Below are positions 33,402 to 42,425 of a stretch of DNA of 64,000 bases, piece after piece. The stretch spans positions 23,228 to 87,227 of the forward strand of contig JABFQW010000081.1 of the NCBI GenBank assembly GCA_013141455.1, written 5' to 3'. The notes under the pieces are model-generated. The model did not search any database. It worked only from the letters and a program-made list of their open reading frames with translations, and was not told the DNA's origin. Within the stretch, counting starts at the first letter, position 1; each line of letters opens with the position of its first letter. Both the position numbers and the translations under genes were made by a program. The DNA is from Bacteroidales bacterium. GTDB taxonomy: Bacteria; Bacteroidota; Bacteroidia; Bacteroidales; F082.

Positions 33402-36400
33402 TTATGTACTTAGTTTATTATACTTGTTTAATATGTTCATAAAATCCTTATCCTTTAAAAAATTCTTCCAATCATCATCGTTCTCCACAAAGTGGACTGA
33501 TATTTCTTTTTTCATTAAACTTAAATCTAAATAAAATAAGGCCTCCTTGTTGTTTTCTTTTAAAGCATGCCAACAAGCCAAATTATAGCACTTACCACCC
33601 AATTCAAAAGCCTTTTGGTATTTTTCAAATGATTGATAGTTTAATTCTAACGCTTCTTTCCCTTCTTTGGTATTTGCCAGATTTCCTAAATCAACTCCCC
33701 AGTTGTAATAGGCTTCGTGGTAGTCTGGTTTTATTTCAATAGCTTTTTGGTATTTTTCAAATGATTGATAGTACAATTCTAACGCTTCTTTCCCTTCTTT
33801 GGTATTTGCCAGATTTCCTAAATCAATTCCCCAGTTGTAATAGGCTTCGTGGTAGTCTGGTTTTATTTCAATAGCTTTTTGGTATTTCTCAAATGATTTA
33901 TAGTACAATGCTACCGCTTCTTTCCCTTCTTTGGACTTTGCCAAATTTCTTAAAGAAATTCCCCAGTAGTAATAGGCTTCGTGGTAGTCTGGTTTTATTT
34001 CAATAGCCTTTTGGTATTTTTCAAATGATTGATTGTACAATGCTACTGCTTCTTTCCCAACTTTGGTTTTTGCCAAATTTCCTAATGAATTACCCCAGTA
34101 GTAATAGGCTTCGTGGTAATCCGGTTTTATTTCAATAGCCTTTTGATATTTCTCAAAAGATTGATGGTACAATGCTACCGCTTCTTTCCCTTCTTTGGTC
34201 TTTGCCAAATTACCTAAATCAGCACCCCAGTTGGTATAGACTTCGTGGTAGTCAGGTTTTATTTCAATTGCCTTTTGGTATTTCTCAAATGATTGATGGT
34301 ACAATGCTACCGCTTCTTTCCCTTCTTTGGTCTTTGCCAAATTTCCCAAATAATTACCCCAGTTATTATAAGCTTCATGGTAGTCTGGTTTTATTTCAAT
34401 AGCCTTTTGGTATTTCTCAAATGATTGATGGTACAATGCTACCGATTCTTCCCTTTCCTTTGTCATTGCCAAAATTCCCAAATAATTACCCCAGTTGTTA
34501 TAGGCTTCGTGGTAGTCTGGTTTTATTTCAATAGCCTTTTGGTATTTCTCAAATGATTGTTGGTACAATGCTACCGATTCTTTCCCTTCTTTGGTCCCTG
34601 CCAAATCTCCTAAATCAGCACCCCAGTTGTTATAGGCTTCGTGGTAGTCTGGTTTTATTTCAATAGCCTTAAGGTATTTCTCAAATGATTGATTGTACAA
34701 TTCTTCCGATTCTTTCCCTTCTTTGGTCTCTGCCAAATCTCCTAAATCAGTACCCCAATTGAAGTAGGCTTCATGGTAGTCTGGTTTTATTTCAATAGCC
34801 TTTTGGTATTTCTCAAATGATTGATTGTACAATTCTTCCGATTCTTTCCTTTCTTTGGTCTTTGCCAAATCTCCTAAATCAGTACCCCAGTTGAAGTAGG
34901 CTTCGTGGTAGTCTGGTTTTATTTCAATAGCCTTTTGGTATTTCTCAAATGATTGATTGTACAATTCTTCCGCTTCTTTCCTTTCTTTGGTCTTTGCCAG
35001 ATCTCCTAAATCATAACCCCAGTTGTTATAGACTTCGTGGTTGTCTGGTTTTATTCCAATAGCCTTTTGGTATTTCTCAAATGATTGATGGTACAATGCT
35101 ACCGCTTCTTTCCCTTCTTTGGTCTTTGCCAGATTTCCTAAATAAATACCCCAGTTGTTATAGGCTTCTTGGTAGTCTGGTTTTATTTCAATTGTTTTTT
35201 GGTATTTCTCAAATGATTGATGATACAATACTTCCGCTTCTTTCCCTTCTTTAGTCTTTGCCAAAATTCCTAAAGCATTACCCCAGTTGTTATAAGCTTC
35301 ATGTATGTCTGGTTTAATTTCAATAGCCTTTTGGAATTTCTCAATTGATTGATGGCACAATTCTTCCGCTTCTCCCCCTTCTTTGGTTTCTGCCAATTTT
35401 CCAAAATAAATACCCCAATTTGAATATAAGCCTGATAGTAGCCCCTGAAGATTATCATCAGGTATTCCCTTTGCCCTTATTTCGATATCCGAAATAACTT
35501 TTTCCTGATATTTCTCAGCGATTATCAAATTGATTATTTCTTTTTTCAAAAAGTCAATCTCTGTATTCCCTTTTAAATCTTTTGTTGATTCTACTATTCC
35601 ATGTTCATGTTGCTCAATTGCTTCATCTACTTGTCTCTTAGATATTTCCAAACGCTCCTTTACGCCCTTAAAATACTCTTTTTCATCAATATCAACAATC
35701 TCGTTCAGCATTTCCTTCAAGGCTGTGAACGGCTTATCTACAATACTGGGTTGCCCCAATCCCAACTCACTATTAAGTTTTAACATGAAGGAATCAGAAT
35801 CATATCCTGTTATAAGAAAAGCATTAGTATTTGGTGCCGAGAGAAATTTTTGGACATTATCATTTGGGCTGTGGTCATTATATGTTACCCAATAAAGTCC
35901 ATTATCAAATCTGCCAAGACTCTTTATATGCTCAAAGACAGGATCCTCACCACTATATCCAATAAAGACCCATGGTCGACTATTCTTTATAGAATCGAAA
36001 ATTCTTGGAAGGATAGTTTTAACTTTATCCAATTCTTCTGTTGTATTAAGCAACCATAGTCCATGATTTTGCCCATGCAGATAAACCACAGATTTCTCTT
36101 TGAATGTTGTTGTGGTTAAATCCTTTAGAATAGCCATATCATAAGTGGCAGGAAATATGTTGTAGAATGCAAGTGCTCTCAAAATCAAATTATCAAAATT
36201 CACAGTTAAAACATAGTCAACAAAACCTTCCTTCAATAATTGAGCTAAGTATATGTGAGTAACATTAATTTTCGCTTCATTGATATATCTTTTTAATAAT
36301 TCATCTCTTTGAGAAGGTAATAAACAATCCATCAATTTTGCATATGTTCTTGCTTCATTTGGTAATTCTTGAATAAAAGGGCTTTGTGAATAATCCCTTA

Positions 36401-36545
36401 TGATATGTTGAATAATTTCACCAGCTAAAGGGATATTACCTGAACGTGAAGCACCTGCCCCCAAAAAAAATATAGGTTGTGGCTGGTTTTTTTCTTTTGC
36501 TTCTTTAAGCAAATATGCTAAATGCTCTATTTTTATTTCTTTCAT
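33402..36545 (-). CDS. SIR2-domain protein with about 14 TPR units (candidate defence NADase)
   Basis: The 1047-residue cytoplasmic protein has an N-terminal SIR2-like domain (about residues 20-260) with its key motifs intact: GAGAS (29-33), TVNFD (114-118), LHG with the catalytic-type His (156-158) and GYSGED (196-201). A helical linker (260-365) leads into about 14 head-to-tail 44-residue TPR-type units (about 370-985), such as NNWGNYLGNLAKTKEGKEAV followed by LYHQSFEKYQKAIEIKPDY, then a capping segment. SIR2 domains in anti-phage systems (Thoeris ThsA, DSR, Sir2-HerA, SPARSA) deplete NAD+ on infection; TPR arrays act as sensors. The accessory neighbourhood supports a defence role, which remains an inference. 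Confidence 0.88.
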   Translation of the reverse strand: MKEIKIEHLAYLLKEAKEKNQPQPIFFLGAGASRSGNIPLAGEIIQHIIRDYSQSPFIQELPNEARTYAKLMDCLLPSQRDELLKRYINEAKINVTHIYLAQLLKEGFVDYVLTVNFDNLILRALAFYNIFPATYDMAILKDLTTTTFKEKSVVYLHGQNHGLWLLNTTEELDKVKTILPRIFDSIKNSRPWVFIGYSGEDPVFEHIKSLGRFDNGLYWVTYNDHSPNDNVQKFLSAPNTNAFLITGYDSDSFMLKLNSELGLGQPSIVDKPFTALKEMLNEIVDIDEKEYFKGVKERLEISKRQVDEAIEQHEHGIVESTKDLKGNTEIDFLKKEIINLIIAEKYQEKVISDIEIRAKGIPDDNLQGLLSGLYSNWGIYFGKLAETKEGGEAEELCHQSIEKFQKAIEIKPDIHEAYNNWGNALGILAKTKEGKEAEVLYHQSFEKYQKTIEIKPDYQEAYNNWGIYLGNLAKTKEGKEAVALYHQSFEKYQKAIGIKPDNHEVYNNWGYDLGDLAKTKERKEAEELYNQSFEKYQKAIEIKPDYHEAYFNWGTDLGDLAKTKERKESEELYNQSFEKYQKAIEIKPDYHEAYFNWGTDLGDLAETKEGKESEELYNQSFEKYLKAIEIKPDYHEAYNNWGADLGDLAGTKEGKESVALYQQSFEKYQKAIEIKPDYHEAYNNWGNYLGILAMTKEREESVALYHQSFEKYQKAIEIKPDYHEAYNNWGNYLGNLAKTKEGKEAVALYHQSFEKYQKAIEIKPDYHEVYTNWGADLGNLAKTKEGKEAVALYHQSFEKYQKAIEIKPDYHEAYYYWGNSLGNLAKTKVGKEAVALYNQSFEKYQKAIEIKPDYHEAYYYWGISLRNLAKSKEGKEAVALYYKSFEKYQKAIEIKPDYHEAYYNWGIDLGNLANTKEGKEALELYYQSFEKYQKAIEIKPDYHEAYYNWGVDLGNLANTKEGKEALELNYQSFEKYQKAFELGGKCYNLACWHALKENNKEALFYLDLSLMKKEISVHFVENDDDWKNFLKDKDFMNILNKYNKLST
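33580..35420 (-). repeat. 132-bp tandem coding repeats of the SIR2-TPR gene
   Basis: About 14 units of 132 bp encode the 44-residue TPR repeats. Many blocks, for example those encoding EKYQKAIEIKPDYHEAY, are nearly identical in nucleotides, which points to recent expansion or gene conversion. Unit differences cluster at the first six residues and around the KEGKE(A/S) loop. Confidence 0.9.
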
Positions 36546-36620
36546 TATTCCAATTGCTTATTGTCTTTTTTAGAATGAGGCATAAAATTTAGCCAATCAC
36601 CTTTCTATCGTTCATTTCGT

Positions 36621-36944
36621 GTTTAACTATCACTCCCCTTGCCATTGCAATATAATAGAAAACTGAACAAAAATTGCAGGGATTGTCTGGTTTTAAGATG
36701 GTTCATATTAATCATCTGGTTTATTGGTGTTGGGTGTGTATGAAACAGATAACGAAGATAAAAGTAAATATTTGAAAATAAAAACATTAATGAAGAATTA
36801 TTTTGAAATAAAGGATAAAAAAGAAACGTAATGAAGAGAAAAAAGTGAACAGTTACGCTGCTTAGCGTGACCTTAGTAGATTCGATATGAATTACTCTTG
36901 TAAATAAAGGATTGGTGTTTGAAGTTTGGTAGCGATTTTATCAC
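36621..36944 (+). repeat. Island direct repeat R1 (about 320 bp)
   Basis: Full-length copy of an AT-rich repeat shared with 38074, 39191 and 45942. Landmarks: GTTTAACTATCACT, CTGAACAAAAATTGCAGG, TTGGTGTTGGGTGTGTATGA, AAAAGTAAATATTTG, the hairpin ACGCT-gctt-AGCGT (36855-36868), TTAGATTCGATAT-type segment and AAGGATTGGTGTTTGAAG. It lies between the SIR2-TPR start and, 20 bp away, the DUF1016 stop. Confidence 0.88.
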
Positions 36945-36963
36945 ATTGTTGTTTTGTTTTAGT

Positions 36964-37986
36964 TTATTGATTTTCTATTAGTTGCTTAAGTTCCTCCTTA
37001 CTCGGCAACACAGTCTGATATTTACTGGCAAATATCTGTTCGTTATTCTCAGGCAAAGTATATTTTACCACTGCTTCGCTTTTGTTTTGGCAAAGGATCA
37101 ATCCGATTGTCGGATTTTCTTCACTTAGTTTTATTTCGCGATCGAAATAATTCACATACATCTGCATTTGCCCAATATCCTGATGTTTCAATTCTCCAAT
37201 TTTCAGATCTATCAACATGAAGCATTTTAAAATCCGATTATAGAACACAAGATCAATTCTGAAATGTTTATCATCAAATGTTATTCTTTTTTGCCTGGCT
37301 ACGAATGTAAACCCTGTACCGAGTTCAAGTAGAAAATGTTCTAATTTGTCAATCAATTTCTGCTCCAGTTCATTTTCTGAATAGTAGGTTTTCTCTGGTA
37401 ATCCAATAAATTCCAAAACATAAGGATCTTTTATGGCATCCTTCGGTTTTTCAAGAATTAAACCTTTTTCTGACAATTCCCTAACTTTTTCTTGATTTCG
37501 GCTCAGCACAAGTCGGGTGTATAGTGCGCTGTCATATTGGCGTTGTAATTCCCTGACGCTCCAATTGTTTTTATATGCTTCTATTTCATAAAACCGTCGT
37601 TCTTTGTCATCATCTATTCTCATTAGTTTTAGATAATGCGACCAACTAAGATTAAATTCGTCAGACAGTGTCTGACCTTTTGAGTAAATGAGATAGAAGC
37701 TTCTCATTTGCTTAATGTTAGTTGAGGAAAAGCCTTGACCAAATTCTTTCATCAAACTCTTCGAAAGCTCATCAACAAGTTGTTGCCCATACCCAGCCCG
37801 CTCTTTTCCAAATTGCTCTTCCTCAACTATCATCCTTCCAATTTCAGAATAGGTCAAAACCATTGTTTTGTTAACAGTACGAACCACTGAGCTTCTGGCT
37901 TGCCTGAGCAATTCACTGACTTTATTGTAAAGATTTCCTGGCATTTGTTCTATTTGAGCCATATAAATTGATTCTTTAATACTCAA
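36964..37986 (-). CDS. DUF1016 / YhcG-type PD-(D/E)XK nuclease-domain protein
   Basis: The 340-residue product has the DUF1016 N-terminal helical domain (MVLTYSEIGRMIVEEEQFGK, GQQLVDELSKSLMKEFGQGF) with the NWSVRELQRQYDSALYTRL motif, and a C-terminal PD-(D/E)XK fold with FRIDLVFYNR...CFMLIDLKIG, which supplies the D...DLK active-site residues, followed by QMQMYVNYFD. This family often sits in mobile or defence regions and may act in DNA restriction or recombination. Either start (37986, or the ATG nine residues later) is possible. R1 lies 20 bp after its stop, R2 upstream. Confidence 0.93.
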   Translation of the reverse strand: MSIKESIYMAQIEQMPGNLYNKVSELLRQARSSVVRTVNKTMVLTYSEIGRMIVEEEQFGKERAGYGQQLVDELSKSLMKEFGQGFSSTNIKQMRSFYLIYSKGQTLSDEFNLSWSHYLKLMRIDDDKERRFYEIEAYKNNWSVRELQRQYDSALYTRLVLSRNQEKVRELSEKGLILEKPKDAIKDPYVLEFIGLPEKTYYSENELEQKLIDKLEHFLLELGTGFTFVARQKRITFDDKHFRIDLVFYNRILKCFMLIDLKIGELKHQDIGQMQMYVNYFDREIKLSEENPTIGLILCQNKSEAVVKYTLPENNEQIFASKYQTVLPSKEELKQLIENQ

Positions 37987-38073
37987 ATTTACATTTTATA
38001 TTTTGGGAAAGGTTCAGCTAAATTGGTCTTTTCAATAAACGCTACGTTTGACTATACCCCAATATGGTAATTA

Positions 38074-38250
38074 TTTCATGTTTAACTATCTCTTCCATTA
38101 TCATTTCAATATAAAAGAATGCTGAACAAAAATTGCAGGCTGTGTTTAGTTTTACGATAGTTCTTGATACGAATCCGGTGTTTTGGTGTTTGGTGTGAAT
38201 GAATCAGGTAACGAAGTTAAAAGTAAATAGTTGAAATAAATACACTTATG
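38074..38250 (+). repeat. Island direct repeat R2 (truncated copy)
   Basis: Shares the first half of the R repeat (TTTCATGTTTAACTATC, CTGAACAAAAATTGCAGG, GGTGTTTGGTGTGAATGA, AAAAGTAAATAGTTG) and then diverges; the hairpin half is absent. It lies between DUF1016 and the secreted unknown gene. Confidence 0.8.
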
Positions 38251-38485
38251 AGGACTTTTTTTTAGAATTATAAAACGATTCAAATATTGGAGCGATGAGC
38301 TCAACAGACTAAGTAATAATTGGCGTGTGTTTGGTGCCGGAAAAGCAAAAACTGCAAACCTATTTCAGGCAAGACATAACAATTGTGAGCTACTTTCATA
38401 TCAACCAGAACAAATGATTGTGCGGGCAGTGAAGCTTCAATTATTTTTCCAATCCTTCCATTTGTTAAAACCTTTTTATGGCTCT
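38251..38485. other. Short noncoding stretch with a 19-bp motif shared with 41228-41246
   Basis: GTGTTTGGTGCCGGAAAAG at 38327-38345 recurs exactly at 41228-41246. No gene is seen in the stretch. Confidence 0.6.
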
Positions 38486-39034
38486 CTATTTATTGTTTAT
38501 CGGTCGTAATTTCAAATAGTCTTCTATTCTAACATTCTCTGGTAAAGCTTTCTGTAGTGCTTCTGTTGGTTTGAACCAAACAACGATAGTATCATTTCTG
38601 CTTCGCAGTTTCGTTTCACTCATGCAGATTGCTACCGGGAAAAGTTTCAGGTCTTTTGCCAAAGTCTCGTTATCTAAACTTTGCTTTCCTTTCGTGTTAC
38701 CAATGAACAGAGGATAAAAATCATTTTTCGTTGTTTCTAAGTTCAATAATAACTTTTCATGCTTATTGTCAGCCTGGATTATATCTGACTCGTTGTAATG
38801 ATTTGAAGTTAAATAGGAGTCACTGCAACAATAAAAACTTAAACAAGAGTTCGGCAGATTATCTTGTTTCCAATCAGGGTTGAAGTTCTTGTAAAACACG
38901 CCATTCTCATTAAGCACAATACCTAACGGTTTCAACTGATTAGCATTCAAAAACAAAAATTCAGGTTTTGTTGGGTTTGTCCAACTACAAATTACTACGG
39001 TTGCAATCAATGCTAAGAAAAGTTTTGTTTTCAT
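38486..39034 (-). CDS. Secreted protein of unknown function
   Basis: The 182-residue product has a signal peptide (MKTKLFLALIATVVICSW). The mature sequence contains a cysteine cluster (CLSFYCCSDSYL at about residues 63-74) and a C-terminal beta/alpha segment (NDTIVVWFKPTEALQKALPE). I recognise no family. It lies between repeats R2 and R3 and is oriented like the other accessory genes. Base composition is similar to its neighbours. Confidence 0.7.
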   Translation of the reverse strand: MKTKLFLALIATVVICSWTNPTKPEFLFLNANQLKPLGIVLNENGVFYKNFNPDWKQDNLPNSCLSFYCCSDSYLTSNHYNESDIIQADNKHEKLLLNLETTKNDFYPLFIGNTKGKQSLDNETLAKDLKLFPVAICMSETKLRSRNDTIVVWFKPTEALQKALPENVRIEDYLKLRPINNK

Positions 39035-39190
39035 GATGTCAAATTTTAATTGTTAATATTGGGTTTTTCAATAATGAGCCATAACGAAACGGGCTTGCTT
39101 GTCCTGCGGCATCCCTACAATGTCTAAAAGGGAAACTGTTTCTGTCAACAACTTTCCTGGTAACAAATAGCTATTTGTCATTATGCTGTT

Positions 39191-39521
39191 TATTTCATGT
39201 TTAGATATCACTTCCATTTTCATTTCAATATAGCAGAAAGCTGAACAAAAATTGCAGGGTGGGTTTGGTTTTACAATGGTTCGTTGTAATCATGCGGTAT
39301 TTTGGTGTTGGGTTTGTATGAGATTGGTAACGCAGGATAAAAGTAAATATTTGAAAATAAAAACATTAAAGAAGAATTATTTTGAAATAAAGGATAAAAA
39401 AGAAACGTAATGAAGAGAAAAAAAATGAACAATTACGCTGCTTTGCGTGTTCTTATTAGATTCGATATAAATTACTCTTGTAAATAAAGGATTGGTGTTT
39501 GAAGTTGGTAGCGATTTTACT
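39191..39521 (+). repeat. Island direct repeat R3 (about 330 bp)
   Basis: Full-length copy, closest to R1 from AAAAGTAAATATTTG onward. The hairpin has become ACGC-tgcttt-GCGT, and GTTTAAC has become GTTTAGA. It lies between the secreted unknown gene and the AAA/DUF4143 gene. A 250-bp gap after it holds only the inverted repeat at 39662. Confidence 0.88.
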
Positions 39522-39661
39522 ACAGAATTTCATACGCAAATTTTCAAAGAACGAGTCTCCTCCCCTTTTTTACCAATAACCAATCAGAAATCCTCTCCAA
39601 TTTCCAGAATGAAGATAAGGCTATGGATTTCGTTCAATCGGTCCCGAAATATCGTGATCAT

Positions 39662-39712
39662 TGCCTGTCCCGGCAGCATGTCTCGCTGGATTCCCGATGT
39701 TCGGGACAGGCA
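39662..39712. repeat. Perfect 11-bp inverted repeat with 29-bp loop
   Basis: TGCCTGTCCCG (39662-39672) pairs with CGGGACAGGCA (39702-39712). The loop has a smaller GC-rich core. It lies 57 bp downstream of the AAA/DUF4143 stop, without a T-run on the minus strand, so it resembles a REP-type intergenic palindrome more than a terminator. Confidence 0.8.
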
Positions 39713-39768
39713 GTGCCGACCATAGGGATTCATTATTATACCTGGTATTATATCTAACGTTTTGTTAT

Positions 39769-41025
39769 TTAATAGCCTAACGAAGATAGTGAAATCACAT
39801 TTATTCCGTCTTTCCGGGTATAACTAATTCCTGTACCTGTTATTATATTCAAGGATTTGGGCGGTTCTACCATCTTCTTATCTAAAATTGAAACGAATTT
39901 ATTCAAACTTGCTGCTGCTTCTTCAATTTGACCTGTACCAAGTTTTATTTCAAAAGCACACCAATCTCTATTGTATTTTTGAACGATAGCATCTACCTCC
40001 AGACCACTTGAGTCGCGGTAGTGGTAAACTTTTGCGTCATTTGCCTGTGCATATACACGAAGTTCATGTGTGGCAAGCGATTCAAACAAAAAACCTGTAA
40101 ATTTCAGGTCATTTAGGAGTGATTCCCTATCGGCCCCTAATGTAGCTACCGAAAGTGAAACATCAGCAAAATGGCGTTTGGGTGATTTTCGCAGAGAAGA
40201 GGAAGATCGAATGTGCGTGTTCCAGACAGGTTGATTTTCGGTTATCATCAATCTGTCGAGCGCATCAAGATAATTGTAAATGGTAGGACGCGAGATATCA
40301 TGATGCTCTTTTTCCCGAATATCGGATTCGAGGGTTGTTATATCTACTATGGTTGCTGTGTTACGAGCTAAAGAGCGAAGTATGTTTCTTACTTTTGCCG
40401 GGTCGCGTTTTGTATTTGAAACACGACTCATATCTACTTCAGCAAGCAAATCTACATAAGCACGATTCAAATCGCTTGCCTGACTAATATTTTTACCAAT
40501 CAATGCCGGAAATCCTCCTATGATTATCCTCTCAACAATACTTTCCAATTCAGTAGGATTATCATAAATTTGAATCTCCCCCCCTGTTTCAAAAAGATTT
40601 TTTAAACTCACTTTGCCTGTTGAAAAACCTAATTCCTGCCAACTCATTGTATGCATATCAAGTATTGTAAATCGACCTGCGCCTGAGTGCATTTTGATGT
40701 TTTCATCAGGGTTTGCAGAACCAGTCAGAATAAATTGAGCTGTTTCGTTGCGATAGTCTATTTCATGACGAATATAGTTCCAAATTTTAGGATATTCCTG
40801 CCATTCGTCAATCAGTCGGGGCGTTTCCCCAACGAGCAATCGTTGAGGCGCAGTTTCCATTAAAAGTGGAACTTGTTCGTTTTGATCTAACTCCAAAATA
40901 CTGCCTGCAAATTGCTTAGCCGATTCGGTTTTCCCACAGGCTTTTATTCCCCGAATAAGCAATGCCCCTGCAGATTCAAGTTTTCTTTGCAACTCACTGT
41001 CTGATATTCTGTTAATGTATTTCAT
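39769..41025 (-). CDS. AAA ATPase with C-terminal DUF4143 domain
   Basis: The 418-residue product has a P-loop (GIKACGKT, residues 26-33), a Walker B region (LIDEW, 71-75), the sensor-like motif ILTGSANP, and a C-terminal DUF4143 domain with a restriction-nuclease-like patch (LEVDAIVQKYNRDWCAFEIKLG: E..D..K). These ATPases are widespread in mobile regions, of unclear role; they have been placed among defence or toxin-like genes by association. It lies between R3 and the toxin-antitoxin pair. Confidence 0.93.
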   Translation of the reverse strand: MKYINRISDSELQRKLESAGALLIRGIKACGKTESAKQFAGSILELDQNEQVPLLMETAPQRLLVGETPRLIDEWQEYPKIWNYIRHEIDYRNETAQFILTGSANPDENIKMHSGAGRFTILDMHTMSWQELGFSTGKVSLKNLFETGGEIQIYDNPTELESIVERIIIGGFPALIGKNISQASDLNRAYVDLLAEVDMSRVSNTKRDPAKVRNILRSLARNTATIVDITTLESDIREKEHHDISRPTIYNYLDALDRLMITENQPVWNTHIRSSSSLRKSPKRHFADVSLSVATLGADRESLLNDLKFTGFLFESLATHELRVYAQANDAKVYHYRDSSGLEVDAIVQKYNRDWCAFEIKLGTGQIEEAAASLNKFVSILDKKMVEPPKSLNIITGTGISYTRKDGINVISLSSLGY

Positions 41026-41284
41026 TTTATTTTTTGTAAAAAATTATACAGCGAAGATATAGCTTATTTTACAAATTTCAACTGTTTTACTTTACAGATT
41101 TTGAGAAATTCATTTTACAGATTTTGAGAAATTAAACTTTATGCTCTTCGTTTTTCCTGCTGGGGCATAACGCTATGGTGCAAATGCTGTGGTCATGTAA
41201 TCGAACAGCGCCGGCAAAAACTGGCAGGTGTTTGGTGCCGGAAAAGTGAAATCGGTGAAGCTGCCAGAAGTTGTTAAACAGGCT

Positions 41285-41602
41285 TTATTTTGTCATCTTT
41301 AGCTTTACTGGATTCTGTCGGCAATCGAAAACATGAACGATTTCAATTCGATTTTTAGTTGTATTAATCCAATAAACGATTTTGTAGTTTTTGAATACTA
41401 AATATCTAAAATCCTGAGGTTTATTAATCAATAGTTCCTCTTTTTGTCCAATGTTGGGATTATTTTCTAAAATAATCGTGGCATCAATAATCCCATCTAC
41501 CAATTTTTGAGCGACTTGAATACCAGCTTCAATTTCATAATAATGGTATATGTCAGTCAGTTTATTCTCCGCAAATGTGGTCCAATAAACGACTAAGCTC
41601 AT
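41285..41602 (-). CDS. ParE/RelE-family toxin
   Basis: The 105-residue product shows the family pattern: an N-terminal beta strand with WTTFAENKLTDIYHYYE, helices with KLVDGIIDATIILENNPNIGQ, and C-terminal beta strands with RYLVFKNYKIVYWI and a final IVHVFDCRQNP. ParE-type members poison gyrase and RelE-type members cut mRNA at the ribosome; I cannot decide which applies. It overlaps the antitoxin gene by 4 bp (ATGA), the standard arrangement with antitoxin first. Confidence 0.9.
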   Translation of the reverse strand: MSLVVYWTTFAENKLTDIYHYYEIEAGIQVAQKLVDGIIDATIILENNPNIGQKEELLINKPQDFRYLVFKNYKIVYWINTTKNRIEIVHVFDCRQNPVKLKMTK

Positions 41603-41835
41603 TTCTTAAATTTTAATTTTAAGTCAGTGGCTTTTATGACATCATCATTTTCTGAATCTTCGAGAGACGAATCTATTTCATTGTTAAATTGATCCAGATC
41701 CATTGGTATATTTGATTTGGCAAATAATTCTGATTTCCTGATTTTTAACAATTTCTCTAAACTACTTATTATTTCCTCATTCTGTAATCGAAGAAACTCC
41801 TGAATAAATGAAATTTTTCTAGTCTGTAAGTCCAT
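41599..41835 (-). CDS. Antitoxin of the ParE/RelE pair
   Basis: A 78-residue, mostly helical acidic protein (MDLQTRKISFIQEFLRLQNE, then a Leu/Lys helix and an acidic stretch with SLEDSENDDV). The position upstream and in a 4-bp overlap with the toxin identifies it as the antitoxin. It is of the short helical type seen with RelE/ParE toxins in Bacteroidota, without a clear DNA-binding domain. Confidence 0.88.
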   Translation of the reverse strand: MDLQTRKISFIQEFLRLQNEEIISSLEKLLKIRKSELFAKSNIPMDLDQFNNEIDSSLEDSENDDVIKATDLKLKFKK

Positions 41836-42052
41836 GCTATTTAGAATTTATTCAAAAGTACTACATTTTTAATTTTGAGTTTTAATTCATACGCTTTATT
41901 TCCTGATCATTGATATGGGAATTTCCTTTGAATATGCAAAGCAATGATTGGTGCGAGTTTGGAGCTATGAAAATGAAAACTTAAAACCTATCTTGTCTGA
42001 AATGGCTTTGTAAGATATTGACATGTTTAATCCGTTGCAGTACTTTTATACT

Positions 42053-42406
42053 ATGACAAAAAAAATACTTTACATAGCGCCAAGGATTCTGGGAATTCTG
42101 GCCATTTTATTTATGATGATGTTTTCGTTGGATTGTTTTGAAGGCGACTATTCATTCAACGAAAAATTGACCTGTCTCTTTATGCATAACCTGCCTTCAT
42201 TGGGATGTATTTTGTTATTGATTATTGCCTGGAAATGGGAACTGATTGGCGGTATGCTGTTTATCCTGATTTTTATAGCAATGGCCATATTTTTCAAGAG
42301 TTTTGCAGGTAATCCGGCATCATTGGTAGTTATCAGTCCATTTCTGATTACAGGAATACTCTTTATTGTACATCATCAGTTACAAAAAGGCCGATCGGCA
42401 GATTGA
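42053..42406 (+). CDS. Small four-helix membrane protein, copy 1
   Basis: The 117-residue product has four hydrophobic segments and starts MTKKILYIAPRILGILAILF, with WKWELIGG in the third helix region and a tail HHQLQKGRSAD. It may belong to a widespread Bacteroidota family of small membrane proteins of unknown role (PRILGILFILF type). It is nearly identical to the gene at 46430-46783. The ATG at 42053 matches the second copy; an upstream ATG at 42023 adds ten residues with no counterpart there. Confidence 0.85.
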   Translation: MTKKILYIAPRILGILAILFMMMFSLDCFEGDYSFNEKLTCLFMHNLPSLGCILLLIIAWKWELIGGMLFILIFIAMAIFFKSFAGNPASLVVISPFLITGILFIVHHQLQKGRSAD

Positions 42407-42425
42407 GCAACTATCCGGTTCACAA

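Noticed and set aside
33580..35420. CRISPR-like array because of regular 132-bp period
   Set aside because: The period is a coding TPR repeat in one uninterrupted frame.
36621..36944. Classical integron attC site
   Set aside because: Only loose matches to the outer boxes are seen and no clear long fold; kept as an open question in the finding on the four repeats.
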